64,000 bases of DNA from Ypsolopha sequella (GCA_934047225.1 OW203990.1:27879045-27943044); one strand, 5' to 3'; shown: positions 11,101 through 22,722, numbered from the stretch's first letter. Numbers and translations: made by a program. Notes: generated by a model not told the origin, from the letters alone.

Positions 11101-14100
11101 TCCCATGTTACTCCTTGACCAACTGAAATATCTAAACTAACTCTTACGTTACTCTTTGAGCAACTGAAATATCTAAATAAACTCCCATGTTACTCCTTAA
11201 ACAACTGAAATGTCTGAACAAATACCTATGTTACTCCTTGAGCAACTGCAAAAATTCCATCTAAAATTCAATCAAGCATGCGCAAAACTATTTTTTTAAA
11301 TAATTTGTATCTATTTGTGGCCCATTATTGTACAGAAAAGTCCTAAGATTTCATAACTTTTCATTTCTTTTTTGTGCGACCACATTTCTTCCTCCAATTA
11401 ATGAAGGCGTCCAACTCCTCAGATGCGACAACTGCAACAAGACGTTCGCGCGCGTGTCCCTGCTGGTGACGCACGTGGGCGTGTGTGAGGCTCCCCCCCA
11501 GTTCGCGGTGCACAAGCCCTTCCACTGCCAGAACTGCGACCTCAGCTTCGCATGCAACTGGCGCCTCACTAAGCACATGAGGCTGGTACACGGGGACGAG
11601 AGTGTCAGGTGCTTGGAGCCTGATTGTGGGGAAGAGTAAGTATTATACAGAGGTGTGATCGACAACACATGGATACGTATACACGATATTGATGCCAAGA
11701 AAAATTATGTCTTAAGGGGCTCCACAATGCTCAGTTTTGAATTGGATTCAGTTCCGTCAATGTAGATGGTAAAAATTTGGAAAAAATATGGCGTGTTTTT
11801 TGACTCAAGACAATTATTAATTACACTTTATAAATAAACATACTTTCAATGTTCTTTTAATTATAATACTTTTAAAAAAGCATGATTTTCACGAAAGAGC
11901 GTTTACTAGAAAAAACCATATTTATTACATAAATAAATTATAGTTAATGTCCTAATCTAGCCGCGATTTCAAAATAATTGAAGTTTTGCGTGAGTGTTAT
12001 CTGATTAGAGCAGGATAGGCAGTTAAAAAACAAAAGCGTTGGAGCAGGACTGAATTTTAGCGTTATGCAGCCTCTTAATGTTTCGAAAAAGAAAATCACG
12101 AAATTTAATTAAAAGTAATTTACTACTTTGCTCTATTTCGCCAAATGCAGTGAACCTTTAGGGTAGTGCGAGTGAAAGGGCGATGTGCCTTCAAGGTTGC
12201 TATAGTGGTTCGCGCCGGCGCGGCGATTTGCCAATACGCTTTCGTTTTGACACTCCATCCACACTATAAAGTAAAATGTGGCCACTTCCAAAATTGAATG
12301 TGAATCGAATATACTGGCTGAATTTTTAGTACTGATATATTCGTATTTACTGGCCTATACAAACAACTTTGACTACGGGGCTAAATTGCTAATAAAATCA
12401 GCTGTTCCATGAAAAAGTATGTCTCTACTAGACCGAAATATATCGAACAACAGACGAAAGAAATTTAATGGTCGGAGGTAGGTACAGCTCGACTAAGCCG
12501 CCCTAGAAGGACGTATGCTGACCAAATTGGCGACATACTGAAGAAGGGCAATATCAAAAGTAACCGCAATAGGAGAGCCTCTATGACTAGATTGATGTGG
12601 AAGAGGCGAAAGAGTTGTGTCAGGATCGTAGAAGTTGGAAATCTGTAGTCTCTTGACTACCCCTCTGGGAGACCTGAGTATATTTAGTATGTACTAGCTT
12701 TTCCCCGTGGCTTCGCCTGCGTTGGTTTAGTTTTTGTGTAGTAGTCCTTTAGAATCTCAATATTTTTCGGACCCTTAATTTTATAGAATGCATTTGACCT
12801 GGGGCTCTACCGCGTAATTCTCATTTGTATCAACTTCAAGCAAATGCATGCGAAATTCAACGCGTGCAAAAGAGATGGCATGTTAGGCGGGCGTCGTCGC
12901 ACGCACGTCAAATTTCAATCTCAAGTTGATGTTGCTGAAAATCAGAATTATGCGGTAGACCCACTGATTCTGGTTCGGAGTGTTTTTGGTGCACTTATTT
13001 GATACCCAAGTAAAAAGTCTTTGGCGAGTCCGAAGACCGATTATAATAATTCCGAACGAAACTTTCTTGTTCTCTGAATATATTGCAGTAAAGTGTCTCT
13101 GGCGAGGCAGAAGGCCAAGCCGCTTTTTCGAACGAAATTATTCCTTGATCTCTTCTTTGATTCCCAGTTAAAGCGTCAAAATTTGGCTTTTCAGCGACGA
13201 AATTTCAGCCTGTATAATGAGCTTAATTTCCCATCTACTACATGGGTCAGCTCAATCGTTCCTCGAGTTTTGCCACAGACAAAACCGGGGCTTTACCTTT
13301 ACTATAAAGGCATTTGTGCACTTCATGCATATTCGAATCGTATTCGTGATTTGTTTACGTACAACTTAAAAATACATCTAGGAAAAAACACGAATACGAA
13401 TCGAACACGGATGGGTGCACAAACGTCCTTAAAGTTTATATTTTTCAACGGACGGTTATGTCAAAGTGTAAATGTTTTAGTATGTATTCCTCTTTGGCTT
13501 TCATTTGTAGGAATACATTTCATGTCTCTAATTTTGAACAAACTCCTAAGGAATGACAAGTCCTGAAACATTAAGTTAAACAATTGCAATTTTTAGTGCC
13601 CGTTTTCACCTTAGGTGATGTCTAATTCGGATGCCCTCTTAAATATTTAGGCATCCGATTCAGCCGTCATCAGGTTAGTGGAAACGGGCATTAGACTTTC
13701 ATTAGTAGTAACATTAACCGTTTCATCCAGGTTCGATAGCATGAAGAAACTAGTTCTGCATCAGCTGGAACATAAAAAGAACGAGAACTTCTGCCACGAC
13801 TGCGGGCTCCAGTTCAAGTCTCTCTCGATGTGCGAGAAGCATTTAGACGTCCACATGAAGCGGTCCTACTCGTGCCCGATCTGCGACAAGAAGTTCGACG
13901 AGCTACACCAATCCATGCTTCGCTCCAAGCACATCCAGCAGCACTTCCAACTAGCCCTCCATGTATGCAAGACTTGCGGGAAGATCTACAATGCGCGTCA
14001 CCGTCTCATGACGCACATGAAAACCCACACCGGAGCGAAGAACTTCGAATGCAAGACATGTGGGAAAGCGTTTCCGACAATCGAACGTTTAAACGAACAC

Positions 14101-17100
14101 ATGTATACGCACACCGGGGAGAAGCCCTACAAATGTGTGGTGTGCGGCAAGGCGTTCACCAGCTACCCGAATTGGTACAAACACGTGAAAAGGATACACA
14201 ACATCGACCCCAAAACTGTCAGGCACATGCTTCCATCCAAACAGACTGTCAAAATCGAAGGAGAGACGTATAAGATATCGGTAGTGGAAGAGGCGGAAGT
14301 TGTCAATATGGAAAGCAGTGATTCTTCAAACGTAACGGAAGCAACAACGAATGATCTAGACCGTTCAAGTCCGAATCTCCTAGAGGAAGCGTACATGTTT
14401 GTTCAATCCATTTGCAGCGAGAATAGTATAGAGCTGGATCATATAGACCCTAGTATTCTGGACGACCTCCATAGAGACACCTCCAATACGAATGCTAATC
14501 CGAATGGCGACGCCGCTACATTCTCCAACTTGCAAGCAAATGGCGCGGTCGTTACAGGTGCGTTTATTTTCGTTTTCTATAAACTTTTCTAGTAAATAGG
14601 ACATAACTGTTAAGAAAATAACAATGCTTCAATTTATATTATTATGATGATTTAGAGGTGGGACGCCTGCTGGGCACAGGCGGATGGTCGGCTCTCCAGT
14701 TGGAGCTATTCCATCCAGTTCCCATTGCTTGGAGCTTTGGTATCCTATTGTCCCAGTTGCATTCCCTCCTTAAATCTTCCGCTTCTCTTAATATATCTTA
14801 ATATGTCTGAGTACCCAAGGCACTTGACGTCTTATTCTTTATATTATAGCTAATGAGTTAAATTTAATTTGATATAGACATAGCTCAGGTGCACGCAATC
14901 AAAAACGAATTTTTGATAGCGCTGGTTTTCAGCTACCCCATTTTTTAGTCCTCCCAAATAGGATGTCAGAGATTTTTCCGAATGTGAACTTTCACTTGAA
15001 CAATCGAACACTCGTTTCACCGACGTTATTTACGTCCCAACGTGACAAATATACGCTTGTCTGGGCATTCAGGTTTACATTACAGTGTTTTCCTTCGCCA
15101 TCAGCAATTGGTAAACATACAAATACCGTGCACATAAATTCCGAAAAACTTGTTTATGCATAGTTGATGCTTGTGATTGTTAGGTGTGCGTTACGCCAGC
15201 GGCATGTTGTCGCTTTTCAGGATTTCGGCTTTACAGATAATTAATACCTCATCTCGTGTAATTATGCCCGAAATTTAGAATTAGTGCCTTCAGCCGATCC
15301 AAAGATATTCACGAAAAATACATTCTGCTAGAGTAACGTTACCCCAGCGGCCTGTTTTTTTACCGATGGTCGTAGCTAAATACAAACTAGGTACCGTTAG
15401 TAGCTAGTGCTATATCGTAAAAACTTTCTTTTTTAGGGTTCTGTACCCAAAGGGTGACCAACGGGACCCTATTACTAAGACTCCGCTGGCCGTCTGTCAC
15501 CAGGCTGTATCTCATGAACCGTGATAGTTAGACAGTTGAAATTTTCACAGATGATGTATGCCGCTCCAACAACAAATACTAAAAAACAGAATAAAATAAA
15601 TATTTACGGGGGCTCTCATACAACATACATGTTTTTTGCCGTTTTTATAGATAATTGTACGGAACTCTTCGTGCGCGAGTCCGATTCGCACTTGGCCGGT
15701 TTTTTAAATAAATTTCGGCAATAAAAATACAATTTATGGTCAAATAATGCTGTACAACATTTCACTAAGAGTTAAACGTTTGCAAATCCTCAATATATGG
15801 CGTACACACACGCGTACGTGTTTACAAAACAATAAATTTTAAAACTTTTGTTCGTGATTGTTTCGAAAAACGAAATGTTGTTCTACAAATTTAAGAAAGT
15901 TTTCATAGTGTACTGTGCGGCCGCTTTTATGTATGTAGTCATTTCGAATTTGGTCGGTTAATCGCATGATTTTCTTTCCTGATGATTTTTTCTTATATTA
16001 CAGTAGATAGTAGGGTTTTTCCTATAGGATAGACAATTTAATAAAGGTACTAAAGTAGTCACAATGTAATAGGTCCGTTTTGACATATGTCATCGCAACG
16101 TATCTATGGATGTGAACCATGCAAATCGGTAACTATGTCAACCGATTCTCACGAGAAATCGATTCAAAATATTATGAGTTTGTTATCGTTTGAAATATTT
16201 TCAAGTTTATTGGTTATAATTTCCAGAATAAACATAATTGCCAAAGTCAACGTGAAAGAAAATATAAATAGTTCAAAAGTAAAGCCTAAAGTCACAAGAA
16301 AAAAACTCTAAAAACAAACGGGAGCACAACGACTTCCAATATGGTGATAGAAAGATATTTCGGGTGCTAAAACCAGCTTTTAATTTTTTTTCTCTACAAA
16401 AAGAATCTGAAATGGAAATTCTTACGTGCCAGTAATATTTTGTAATGTTGTACTTCACTGACCTCAAATTAGATAGAGGCCTGAGCGTTGATAGATATAA
16501 AATACTGGCCAGTAAGAAAAATATGTAGACTTCAAGATGAAAAAATTGCTCCATGCCTTATAAAAAAAAAATACTGCCATATTTCTTACCAGCCAATCTG
16601 TCTATTGATAGGATGATTTATGGAAAACTGCCTGTAAACCAATTCATTAATAAAAAAAATGGGACTGTAAGCAATAAATGCATGTTTTTTATATATACAT
16701 TGTATATATAATTGTATTTGTATATATATTTTGTTTTTGTAAACTGTAAGTTTAAAAGCTAAGTGGTATGTAACATTATTTAGCACAATTATTATATTAT
16801 ATTTTTCGGTATACGCGACACCGTTACAAATACATGCAAATGTTCAAATCTAAAAAGTTTATATTTGCAAAAAAAAAGGAAATTTAAACTTGGCTTTTTG
16901 TGTACTGGTCTCACAAAAGCTAATTACAGATCATTACAATTATTTTATCAATATAAGTCAATTATTTTCACGTGGAATCGAATTGAGTCCGTGAAATTAG
17001 GCGATTATCTGGTTACAACACTATTATTAAGAAAAAATTGACTGAGAATGTAACTGTTTTTCAGACATGGTGTAGTAATTCAGAATTGCATTTTATTTTG

Positions 17101-19162
17101 GAATATGCGTGAAAATAGTACTTGAAATATGTTCCGTGATAATTAAAAAACGTTTATTTATTTTCTTTAAACCCAATAAGTTAATAATTATTTGTTAACC
17201 GTTTCATTTATTACATGTAAAGTTATATTCTATGGTCGTTCTTATCTGTCAAAACGGGCCTCTTATTTTGTGGCAACTGTAATTCCTACTCGAATCATTT
17301 ATATCGTCAGTTAAGAGGATATGCGAATTTTATTTTTGTCACTGTCACTCCAAGCGAAAAATCGCGCAGTGCGAGAGGGGCTGATTCAGGGCAAAAGGGG
17401 CAAAAGTTGGTTTTATATTTTTATTTAAAAAAAAAATAGCTAGCAAAATTTCAAATATCAAATCTCTAGATATTGTTGAAACACACGTAATAAAATATGT
17501 TTGAGTTCTGTATATGGTTTCTATTCGTCAAACGAGGAGAAAAAGTGTGTTTGAAGACGTCATTTCAACAATTATTTCTATCGAGGAAAATTTATCCAAA
17601 CATGTTTTCCAATTTCTAAACCCTGGATTATATAGTCAAAATGCATATACCAGAAATTTATTAAAATTTTCCGTGTATTTCATGAAATACACAGAAAAAA
17701 AACACCCGTATTTTTTTCGCATATCGCCTTAATAATAACTCATGTTTTGGAACATTAGGTTACATTAATTATATCATAGCTAGATTTGAATTAAAATGAA
17801 ATAACTTTTTATAGAGTGGTAATGGACACATTAAACTTCACAAGATGCTTTGAGTTCGTAACAGGTACACAACACCATAATTGCCAAGGTTCTAGATTTC
17901 CTCATTTAAGGATCAATTTTAGGGTTTTAAAAAAGAAATTTTCCAACGGAGTCGATTATAGAAAAAATAAAATGACACTAATTTGGAACTAATTAAATTA
18001 GCTAAACGTTACCCCAGCGCCATCTTGAATGACTCTGAAACCTCAAGAGACACTAATTTTGTTTTATGGGGTTAATTAGACACTAATTATATCTATCTAA
18101 GTAGCTAGTTTGTATTTAGCGACGACCACCGGTAAAAAAACATGCCGCTGGGGTAAAGTTATTCCAGCGGAATTTTCTTTTTCGTGAATATCTTTGGATC
18201 GGCTGAAGGCACTAATTCTAAATTTCGGGCACAATTACACGAGCTGAGGTAATAGTTATCTGTAAAGCCGAAATCCTGAAAAGCGACAACATGCCGCTGG
18301 TGTAATGCACACGATTGTTGGAACTTGGTGGACTTTACTACACATTATGTTTAAGAAACACTTTTACTTTTCCACATATAATATATTTACGACTTTATTA
18401 TGCCCGACCGGTTTCGCTGATCAGCATTTTCTAGGGCTTCTAATTGTAATAATTCAATCAATTAAACTTTTCTTCATGTCAAAATAGTGCAATATATGAA
18501 AATAATAAACGAACTTGCCATTTTTTATTCATACTTGTTCACATGGAGAAAACTCCAATTGATATAATTATAATTAGAAGCTCTAGGAAATGCTGATCAG
18601 CGAAACCGGTCGGGCATAATAAAGTCGTACATTTGGAAAAGGACAAGTGTTTTAACGCAATATCGTCAATGCATCCTCGACCGGCAGAATTCAATTTCAA
18701 CCTGTTCCTAAAGATTGAGAGTCTGAGCTACGCTATACTCCAGAAACGATGGCTCTATAAAAGTTCGTTAAATCCACAGAACCGTCAAGTCAACAGATGA
18801 TGCAAACACAGAGCTCAGCCAACTACCCGCGTGAGTACGGTCCAGATTTCATCAACCAAGGTCTCGAAGCGTCCGTCTACAACGGACAAATCATCGACCT
18901 CGACGACCACATCCTGCCCCACATCGACCCCATGCTCACTATAAAGGAGCAGAACAATCCACAGGAACTGTTCATACAAAACATGACCAATGTCCCCTTT
19001 GATAACATACAGGATGCTGCTACTGCGACGGAGTTTCAACAGAAATGGGAGCCCCCGATTATTACCAAGATCTACCAGAATTACGGGTTCGCTGAGATGC
19101 CCGGTATTGGCTCTAATATACAGGATATGTACCGGTCTGTCATTCAAACAGATATCTATTAG
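7890..19162 (+). CDS. C2H2 zinc-finger protein, 16 fingers, six coding exons
   Basis: Joining 7890-8155, 8869-8964, 9979-10443, 11423-11635, 13731-14557 and 18780-19162 gives 2250 nt, that is 749 residues plus a stop. All five introns are GT-AG and junction phases agree (2,2,2,2,1). The product has about 16 zinc fingers up to residue 503. Finger 9 is C2HC. Finger 4 has a C-x3-C knuckle and finger 11 a C-x4-C knuckle; both are interrupted by an intron. The last three fingers carry or approach the classical TGEKP linker, typical of sequence-specific DNA binding. Residues 504-749 are finger-free, acidic and Ser/Asn-rich, as in activation or interaction regions. A nuclear transcriptional regulator is likely; targets are unknown. 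Odd point: the finger pair in exon 1 and the pair ending exon 3 are duplicates. I cannot assign a named orthologue. Confidence 0.9.
8156..8868 (+). other. Intron 1 of zinc-finger gene
   Basis: GT-AG intron of 713 bases, gtgagt to acttttag. Its only recognised content is the foldback element at 8487-8628. Confidence 0.75.
8487..8628. repeat. Palindromic MITE, family A, copy 1
   Basis: The ends are complementary: gggcctta ... ttcaacatct ... ctttcaaaggt ... gattggctaga pairs with tctagccaatcacg ... acctttgaaag ... agatgttgaa ... taggccc. Related copies lie at 22613-22722 and 23815-23947, all centred on gattggctaga-type sequence. Confidence 0.8.
8869..8964 (+). CDS. Zinc-finger gene coding exon 2
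   Basis: 96 bases between tttag and AAGA|gtatgt, phase 2 at both ends. It encodes finger 3 (CKKCYKYF ... H-x3-H) and the first half of finger 4 (CPPPC). Too short to stand out as an open frame, but frame and finger spacing fit exactly. Confidence 0.87.
9016..9128. repeat. Foldback element with about 40-bp arms
   Basis: aggtattttaatataatggg ... gccacaaggcttg at the left pairs with caagctttgtggc ... cccattgtattaaaatacct at the right with few mismatches, leaving a loop of roughly 35 bases. Confidence 0.8.
9213..9328. repeat. 29-bp tandem repeat, four copies
   Basis: The unit gtaatagaagtagaaagggg plus gtcactaaa starts at 9213, 9242, 9271 and 9300, with no visible differences, so the array is young. 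Confidence 0.92.
9548..9603. repeat. Dispersed element end (gcgaaaccggt type)
   Basis: The stretch gcgaaaccggttgg ... taatataaagt ... gtacaagtgttttta matches the right end of the foldback at 18359-18649. Preceding sequence (9360-9520, with atctccgaaatcactaaacg) also looks like interspersed repeat. Confidence 0.55.
9979..10443 (+). CDS. Zinc-finger gene coding exon 3
   Basis: Acceptor ctttgcag, donor TTCAA|gtgagt, phase 2 at both ends. It completes finger 4 and encodes fingers 5-8 (CQIC, CPIC, CCYC, CNIC). An acidic linker of about 25 residues (DDANIMQVLEDNLEDCD) separates fingers 6 and 7. Fingers 7-8 resemble fingers 1-2 of exon 1. Confidence 0.9.
10444..11422 (+). other. Intron 3 of zinc-finger gene
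   Basis: GT-AG intron of 979 bases, most of it occupied by the minisatellite at 10540-11250. The acceptor is ccaactcctcag. Confidence 0.75.
10540..11250. repeat. 41-bp minisatellite, about 17 units, with 164-bp higher-order period
   Basis: Unit core: ttactccttgaccaactgaa, then atatctaaactaactcctatg. Registers such as 10625 and 10666 give a period of 41. A four-unit block recurs at exactly 164 bases (the variant aacaaactccc at 10807 and 10971), showing higher-order amplification. Confidence 0.93.
11423..11635 (+). CDS. Zinc-finger gene coding exon 4
   Basis: Acceptor ctcctcag, donor GAAGA|gtaagt, phase 2 at both ends. It encodes finger 9 (CDNC ... H-x4-C, a C2HC variant), finger 10 (CQNC ... 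H-x4-H) and the zinc knuckle of finger 11 (CLEPDC). This exon is clearly more GC-rich than its introns. Confidence 0.9.
12475..12680 (+). repeat. Dispersed retroelement-derived repeat, family B, plus copy
   Basis: Includes acgtatgctgaccaaattgg, cgacatactgaagaagggca, agattgatgtggaagaggcg, tgtgtcaggatcgtag and tacccctctgggagac. Reverse-complement copies lie at 39661-39825 and 62695-62858, with a short fragment at 29591-29642. The source is probably the 3' part of a non-LTR element. Confidence 0.75.
13597..13690. repeat. 94-bp hairpin near exon 5 acceptor
   Basis: tgcccgttttcacc ... aggtgatgtctaattcggatgcc pairs with ggcatccgattcagccgtcatcagg ... ggaaacgggca. It ends 40 bases upstream of exon 5, so a transcript hairpin would lie close to the acceptor. 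Confidence 0.8.
13731..14557 (+). CDS. Zinc-finger gene coding exon 5
   Basis: Acceptor tttcatccag, donor GTTACAG|gtgcgt, entered in phase 2 and left in phase 1. It completes finger 11 and carries fingers 12-16. Finger 13 (CPICDKKF) has an enlarged spacing before its histidines; fingers 14-16 are classical with THTG(A/E)K linkers. After the last finger come about 120 residues of acidic, Ser/Asn-rich sequence. Confidence 0.92.
14963..15165. repeat. SINE family S1, body fragment
   Basis: Shares the order cgtcccaacgtga, acacgctt-like, ccttcgccatcagcaa, acataaattccgaaaaact with the more complete copy at 60575-60882, but lacks its tRNA-like head. Confidence 0.6.
15188..15400 (+). repeat. Element with gttaccccagcggc ends, copy 1
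   Basis: Runs from gttacgccagcggcatgttg through aggatttcggctttacag and aagatattcacgaaaaa to accgatggtcgtagctaaat. It is the reverse complement of 18005-18310 over most of its length, 2.6 kb apart in the same intron. Confidence 0.8.
15434..15706 (+). repeat. Lepidopteran dispersed repeat, family C, copy 1
   Basis: From agggttctgtacccaaaggg through ctgtatctcatgaaccgtga and acagttgaaattttcacaga to ttcgcacttggccggttttt. I recognise this as a very abundant lepidopteran repeat. Other copies: 41469-41680 (minus), a partial at 43911-43972 (minus) and a diverged one at 45281-45415 (plus). Confidence 0.85.
18005..18310 (-). repeat. Element with gttaccccagcggc ends, copy 2 (inverted)
   Basis: Starts aacgttaccccagcgcc and ends atgccgctggtgtaatgca, so its termini are inverted repeats. 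Internal order is the reverse complement of copy 1. The extra internal motif gccgctggggtaaag near 18143 suggests a composite of two monomers. Confidence 0.8.
18359..18649. repeat. 290-bp foldback element
   Basis: cacttttacttttccacat ... cgactttattatgcccgacc ... ctgatcagcattt pairs with aaatgctgatcagcg ... ggtcgggcataataaagtcg ... tggaaaaggacaagtg. Arms are about 90 bp. The end sequence recurs at 9548-9603. Confidence 0.85.
18780..19162 (+). CDS. Zinc-finger gene coding exon 6 (last)
   Basis: Acceptor cgttaaatccacag; two bases complete the phase-1 codon (G|AA) and the frame runs to TAG at 19160-19162. It encodes the last 127 residues, starting EPSSQQMMQT and ending VIQTDIY: acidic, Asn/Gln/Ile-rich, without zinc fingers. 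Linkage to exon 5 rests on phase and on the open frame, not on homology. Confidence 0.78.
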
Positions 19163-20330
19163 TTGTCGTTCATTTTCATTGCAAACTTAAAATCTGACAC
19201 GTCTAGGAGTAAATCTTTAAATAGTATTTTTTCTATCTACCTTTACGTAGGCAAATGGTGATTATGATATTTTTAATGGTTGACGTTTTATATACATTCA
19301 ACTAGAATTGAAATTTAGGATGTTTCAACTTTGATAACAACATTTGTGCGTATATCCAGTGCTCCATACGTATTTGTGCTTATATCGAGTGCTCGATACG
19401 TATTTGCACAGCCTAATATGATATTACCACTTGTCTATCCGCTGCTACCTCAACCGGAAATGACAAAATAGTCTACCTCAGTATAGGGAGTATAATAATG
19501 TTACTGTTTTATATATATTATCTACATATATCCCACCAAACACTAGATGGATAACTTTTTAAAATATATAATTCATAATAATGCTACCTCATTTAGTCGT
19601 TTAAGTTTTTTATAGAAGATAAAATAGTAACTACATACATAAAGGATAACTCGACAAAAACTGTATAATTTTAAATTAACATATAAAATGTAGAATAGTG
19701 TGTCTGTGCCATGTCATATTCAAAACAAAAAAAATATAGAACGCAAAAAAAAAAATAGATGTAAGTAAGTAGTTCCATAACGTTCACGCATTTACTTTTA
19801 TTTTGTAATGTAAAGGTGAAGTATAAATCTCAAAAGGAATAAGTATCGTGTTGGCAAGTGCAAAAGAGAAGCCAGAATATCTGAGCATGCGAAACTGTGC
19901 TGTATTGTCCAGGAGAAAAAAGCTCAATTTTAATCACGAGCATATTTATACGAAATGGTCTTGATACTTACTGCTCATTGCAGTAATTTTTGCTATAAGG
20001 CCGCTCTCAGTGGTTTAAGCGTCATTAAAAAAAAACTTCTCGCTATTTATTTTGTGTAAAACATGCTTCTTGTTTGCTTTGAATAGTTTCGTTTGAAAAT
20101 GTTTAGTTTTAATTTGTTTTTCCATTGATTCGATCCAAAGTTTTAGGCTAAGAACGAAAGCTTTGTAAATATTTGGGATTTTGCGGCACTTGAAGTTGCA
20201 TTTAAATTTTTAAGCGTGCTTAATGTCTGCCACCGTACTTATCAACTTCAATATTTCAACTCATAACAAAACACATTAATTTATTATAAAAAAAAGGTGA
20301 AAACAAGTTTACAGCATTGATATAACAACA

Positions 20331-20512
20331 GGGGGAAGATACGGTACGTTGTTATATCGACAACAAAAATGGGCCTGCTGTATGAACAAGCGCCACCGAG
20401 CGATAGAGATAGTTCGACGAGCTTCGACAGTAGCGCGAGCGAATCAAAGCGGGTTCATTGGAATTGGTTTTGTAGGACTGCGCGTGGGAAGACAGTACCG
20501 TATCTTCCTCCT
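20331..20512. repeat. Short element with 17-bp inverted ends
   Basis: gggggaagatacggtac (20331-20347) faces gtaccgtatcttcctcc (20495-20511) in inverted orientation with one mismatch. The interior is GC-richer than its surroundings. No coding capacity. Confidence 0.65.
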
Positions 20513-22612
20513 TTTGTTTTTAATTAAGGTCAGAAGGCTTTATTTCTCAAGAACGCAAATAAACTGTACTTCCTTCGTAAATTTCTTACCATATCTATGA
20601 TGTCGGTTTTATATAATACGGTGGCGTGTACGCTCACGCATTTTTTCGATTCCTTTATTGTTTTAATTATTGTTTAAACAGAATTATGATGCAAAGCGTC
20701 ATAATTGTTAGCGTAAGTGAATCGATAGTGCTGTGATATTTTTATGTATATTTTATAGTTGTAAGTGTAGCTTGAGTAAGGTATTTGAGTGAGTACAAAC
20801 TTTGTTATTATTTATCGAGTATAAATACCAAGAGATGATCATGTAAACAAACAGTTAGCTGTTTCCCGATTCTGGCCCTTAATGACAGCGGTATAGAAAT
20901 CAATTTTGCTGTTAAAATCTCGTCGTAGCGACGGTTATAAAGAATTCGGGAGCAGTAAGTGACACGCATATGGGATTCGGATGAATACAATCATAAAATG
21001 TTTGAGTATGTTGACAATCAATTTGGAGTTTACCACTTTGAATATAGTGCGCCCATATGCGTTTGGAACACAACGACTTGAGTACCGGATAAACCAAAAT
21101 CGCGACATATTTTTACTTATTGTAGCAGAAGTAAACTGCGAAATTATGACGTTGACGTGTTGAGAGGAATATCTCCGAAATATATTTTGGGGGAATCTAT
21201 TTACAAGGTTGAATTTGAAAAGGGTCTTAGTGATAATGTATCCAAAGACTGTTAGGTATTATGGTTCTATTGAGAACTTCGAATAATGTAAGACTTAGAA
21301 CAGTCGAGAACTATAACAGAAAGAGTCAGATATGTGAAACAAATATATTCAGTATGCTTGGACCCGATATTGACAAAAATACGAACAATTACAAATTACA
21401 TAAATATCATGAGTCGCCGAAAAGGTAGTTTTGATAAAACGAAAACTAACAATACAGAAACTGTATACAATCGAGTTAGCTGACAAAAGCTGTGCTTCAT
21501 GTAAGTCCGAAAGGCATTTTGAAACGTTACTTCGTTTGCTTAAACGCTTTCGAAGCAACTATAGCTTGTCTAAAAATAAAAAATGAAATTTTAAGTTTCT
21601 GAAGAACTTACCACTCAAGTCTAACACGATGGCTGCGACATAATCTTCGCATCGATGACGTATGTTCTAGCTTATGTCGTCGTCGTGTTAGGGAGCTGTG
21701 CTGATTTAGAAATAGAAAGAAAAAATTGCTACAGAACAGTGCAAGCTTATGTACAACAGAATAAGGCACAATTTCCGATGAACCATAAACTTGCATTGAG
21801 TCCGCACGCTGTACCTCTCAGAGGCTCTTAGTAATCCATAGTTATTATTAATATTCAACTCTCTGTATTCATAATCACTGGAAACATATTCCAATTTGGT
21901 GTAATTCTCGTCGCAAAAGGGACAGAAAATGTGTTCTTTTTTGTTTTTATGCGGTTGTAAGGGCGCCATCTTGTTTTTTGGCGGTGCGAAAGGACCAAAA
22001 AAGATTTTTTTACGTGACCTCGGTCGCAACTCCGCCTCTCCCGCACCTAACCAAGACGATAGGTTAACATTGTATTCGGCTTTAGTGGTGTAAAAAGAGA
22101 ATGCATTTTCTAGTATCTGTTGCGACCCTCAATGTCTCTAGCTAGTAGGTGTTAGGTTAGATTCGAACACAGGGTATTGCGGTTCTATTTTACGGAAATG
22201 ATATTGTTAACTTTGATAAGTGCGATTTGAAGCCGATAAAATGAAAGGTTTGAACAATACTACCCCAATACCCGCTCTGTGTACAAATAACGAGTTTCCA
22301 TACAAACTGTCTGTATAATGTTTTAGGTATAGGCCAGGTTTCGATGTTTTGTACTGTTTTTTTCAAATCTACAAGTTGCTTTTTAATTGTGAATAAAACG
22401 TTAATATTGCAGAAGATCCCGTTGTTCGAGTAAGTAATTTCACAAAATAAGCATCTTTAACAGTTCCATAGCATGTTTCAGCGACCAAAATACGTCTTTA
22501 GTGTAACAAAATAAAAATTAAATAAAATAAAAATGTGGAATTTTTATTCACATTAAAAAAAACATCTGTACAAACGCATTTCTGGTTTCTTAATAATATA
22601 TGTTTTTTATTA

Positions 22613-22722
22613 GGGCCTGTGGTTTTTTGTCTCACTTCAACATCTATCGCTATCGTTTAAATGTATCGTGATTGGCTAGAAATAACATCACACATAATTT
22701 TTAGTTAGACGATTAAGGCCCC
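22613..22722. repeat. Palindromic MITE, family A, copy 2 (truncated)
   Basis: gggcctgtgg ... cttcaacatctatcgctatc ... gattggctagaaat matches the left half of family A. The right half retains only the terminal ttaaggcccc. Confidence 0.65.

Larger units (their letters stand above)
11636..13730 (+). other. Intron 4 of zinc-finger gene
   Basis: GT-AG intron of 2.1 kb. It holds a SINE-like/LINE-derived repeat (12475-12680), a short stretch common in lepidopteran repeats (ttccccgtggcttcgcctgcg near 12700), a chance open frame at 13093-13566 and a hairpin 40 bases before the acceptor (13597-13690). Confidence 0.7.
14558..18779 (+). other. Intron 5 of zinc-finger gene
   Basis: Long (4.2 kb) GT-AG intron. 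It contains a SINE body (14963-15165), an inverted pair of one element (15188-15400 and 18005-18310), a 'ggttctgtaccc' repeat (15434-15706) and a 290-bp foldback (18359-18649). The rest is AT-rich with no supported gene. Confidence 0.7.

Noticed and set aside
13093..13566. 157-codon plus-strand open frame in zinc-finger intron 4
   Set aside because: No recognisable domain; the region shows internal repeat-like motifs, and exons 4 and 5 join in frame without it.
21706..22029. 107-codon minus-strand open frame with CPFC
   Set aside because: A single CxxC without the histidine pair, low-complexity surroundings and no splice context.
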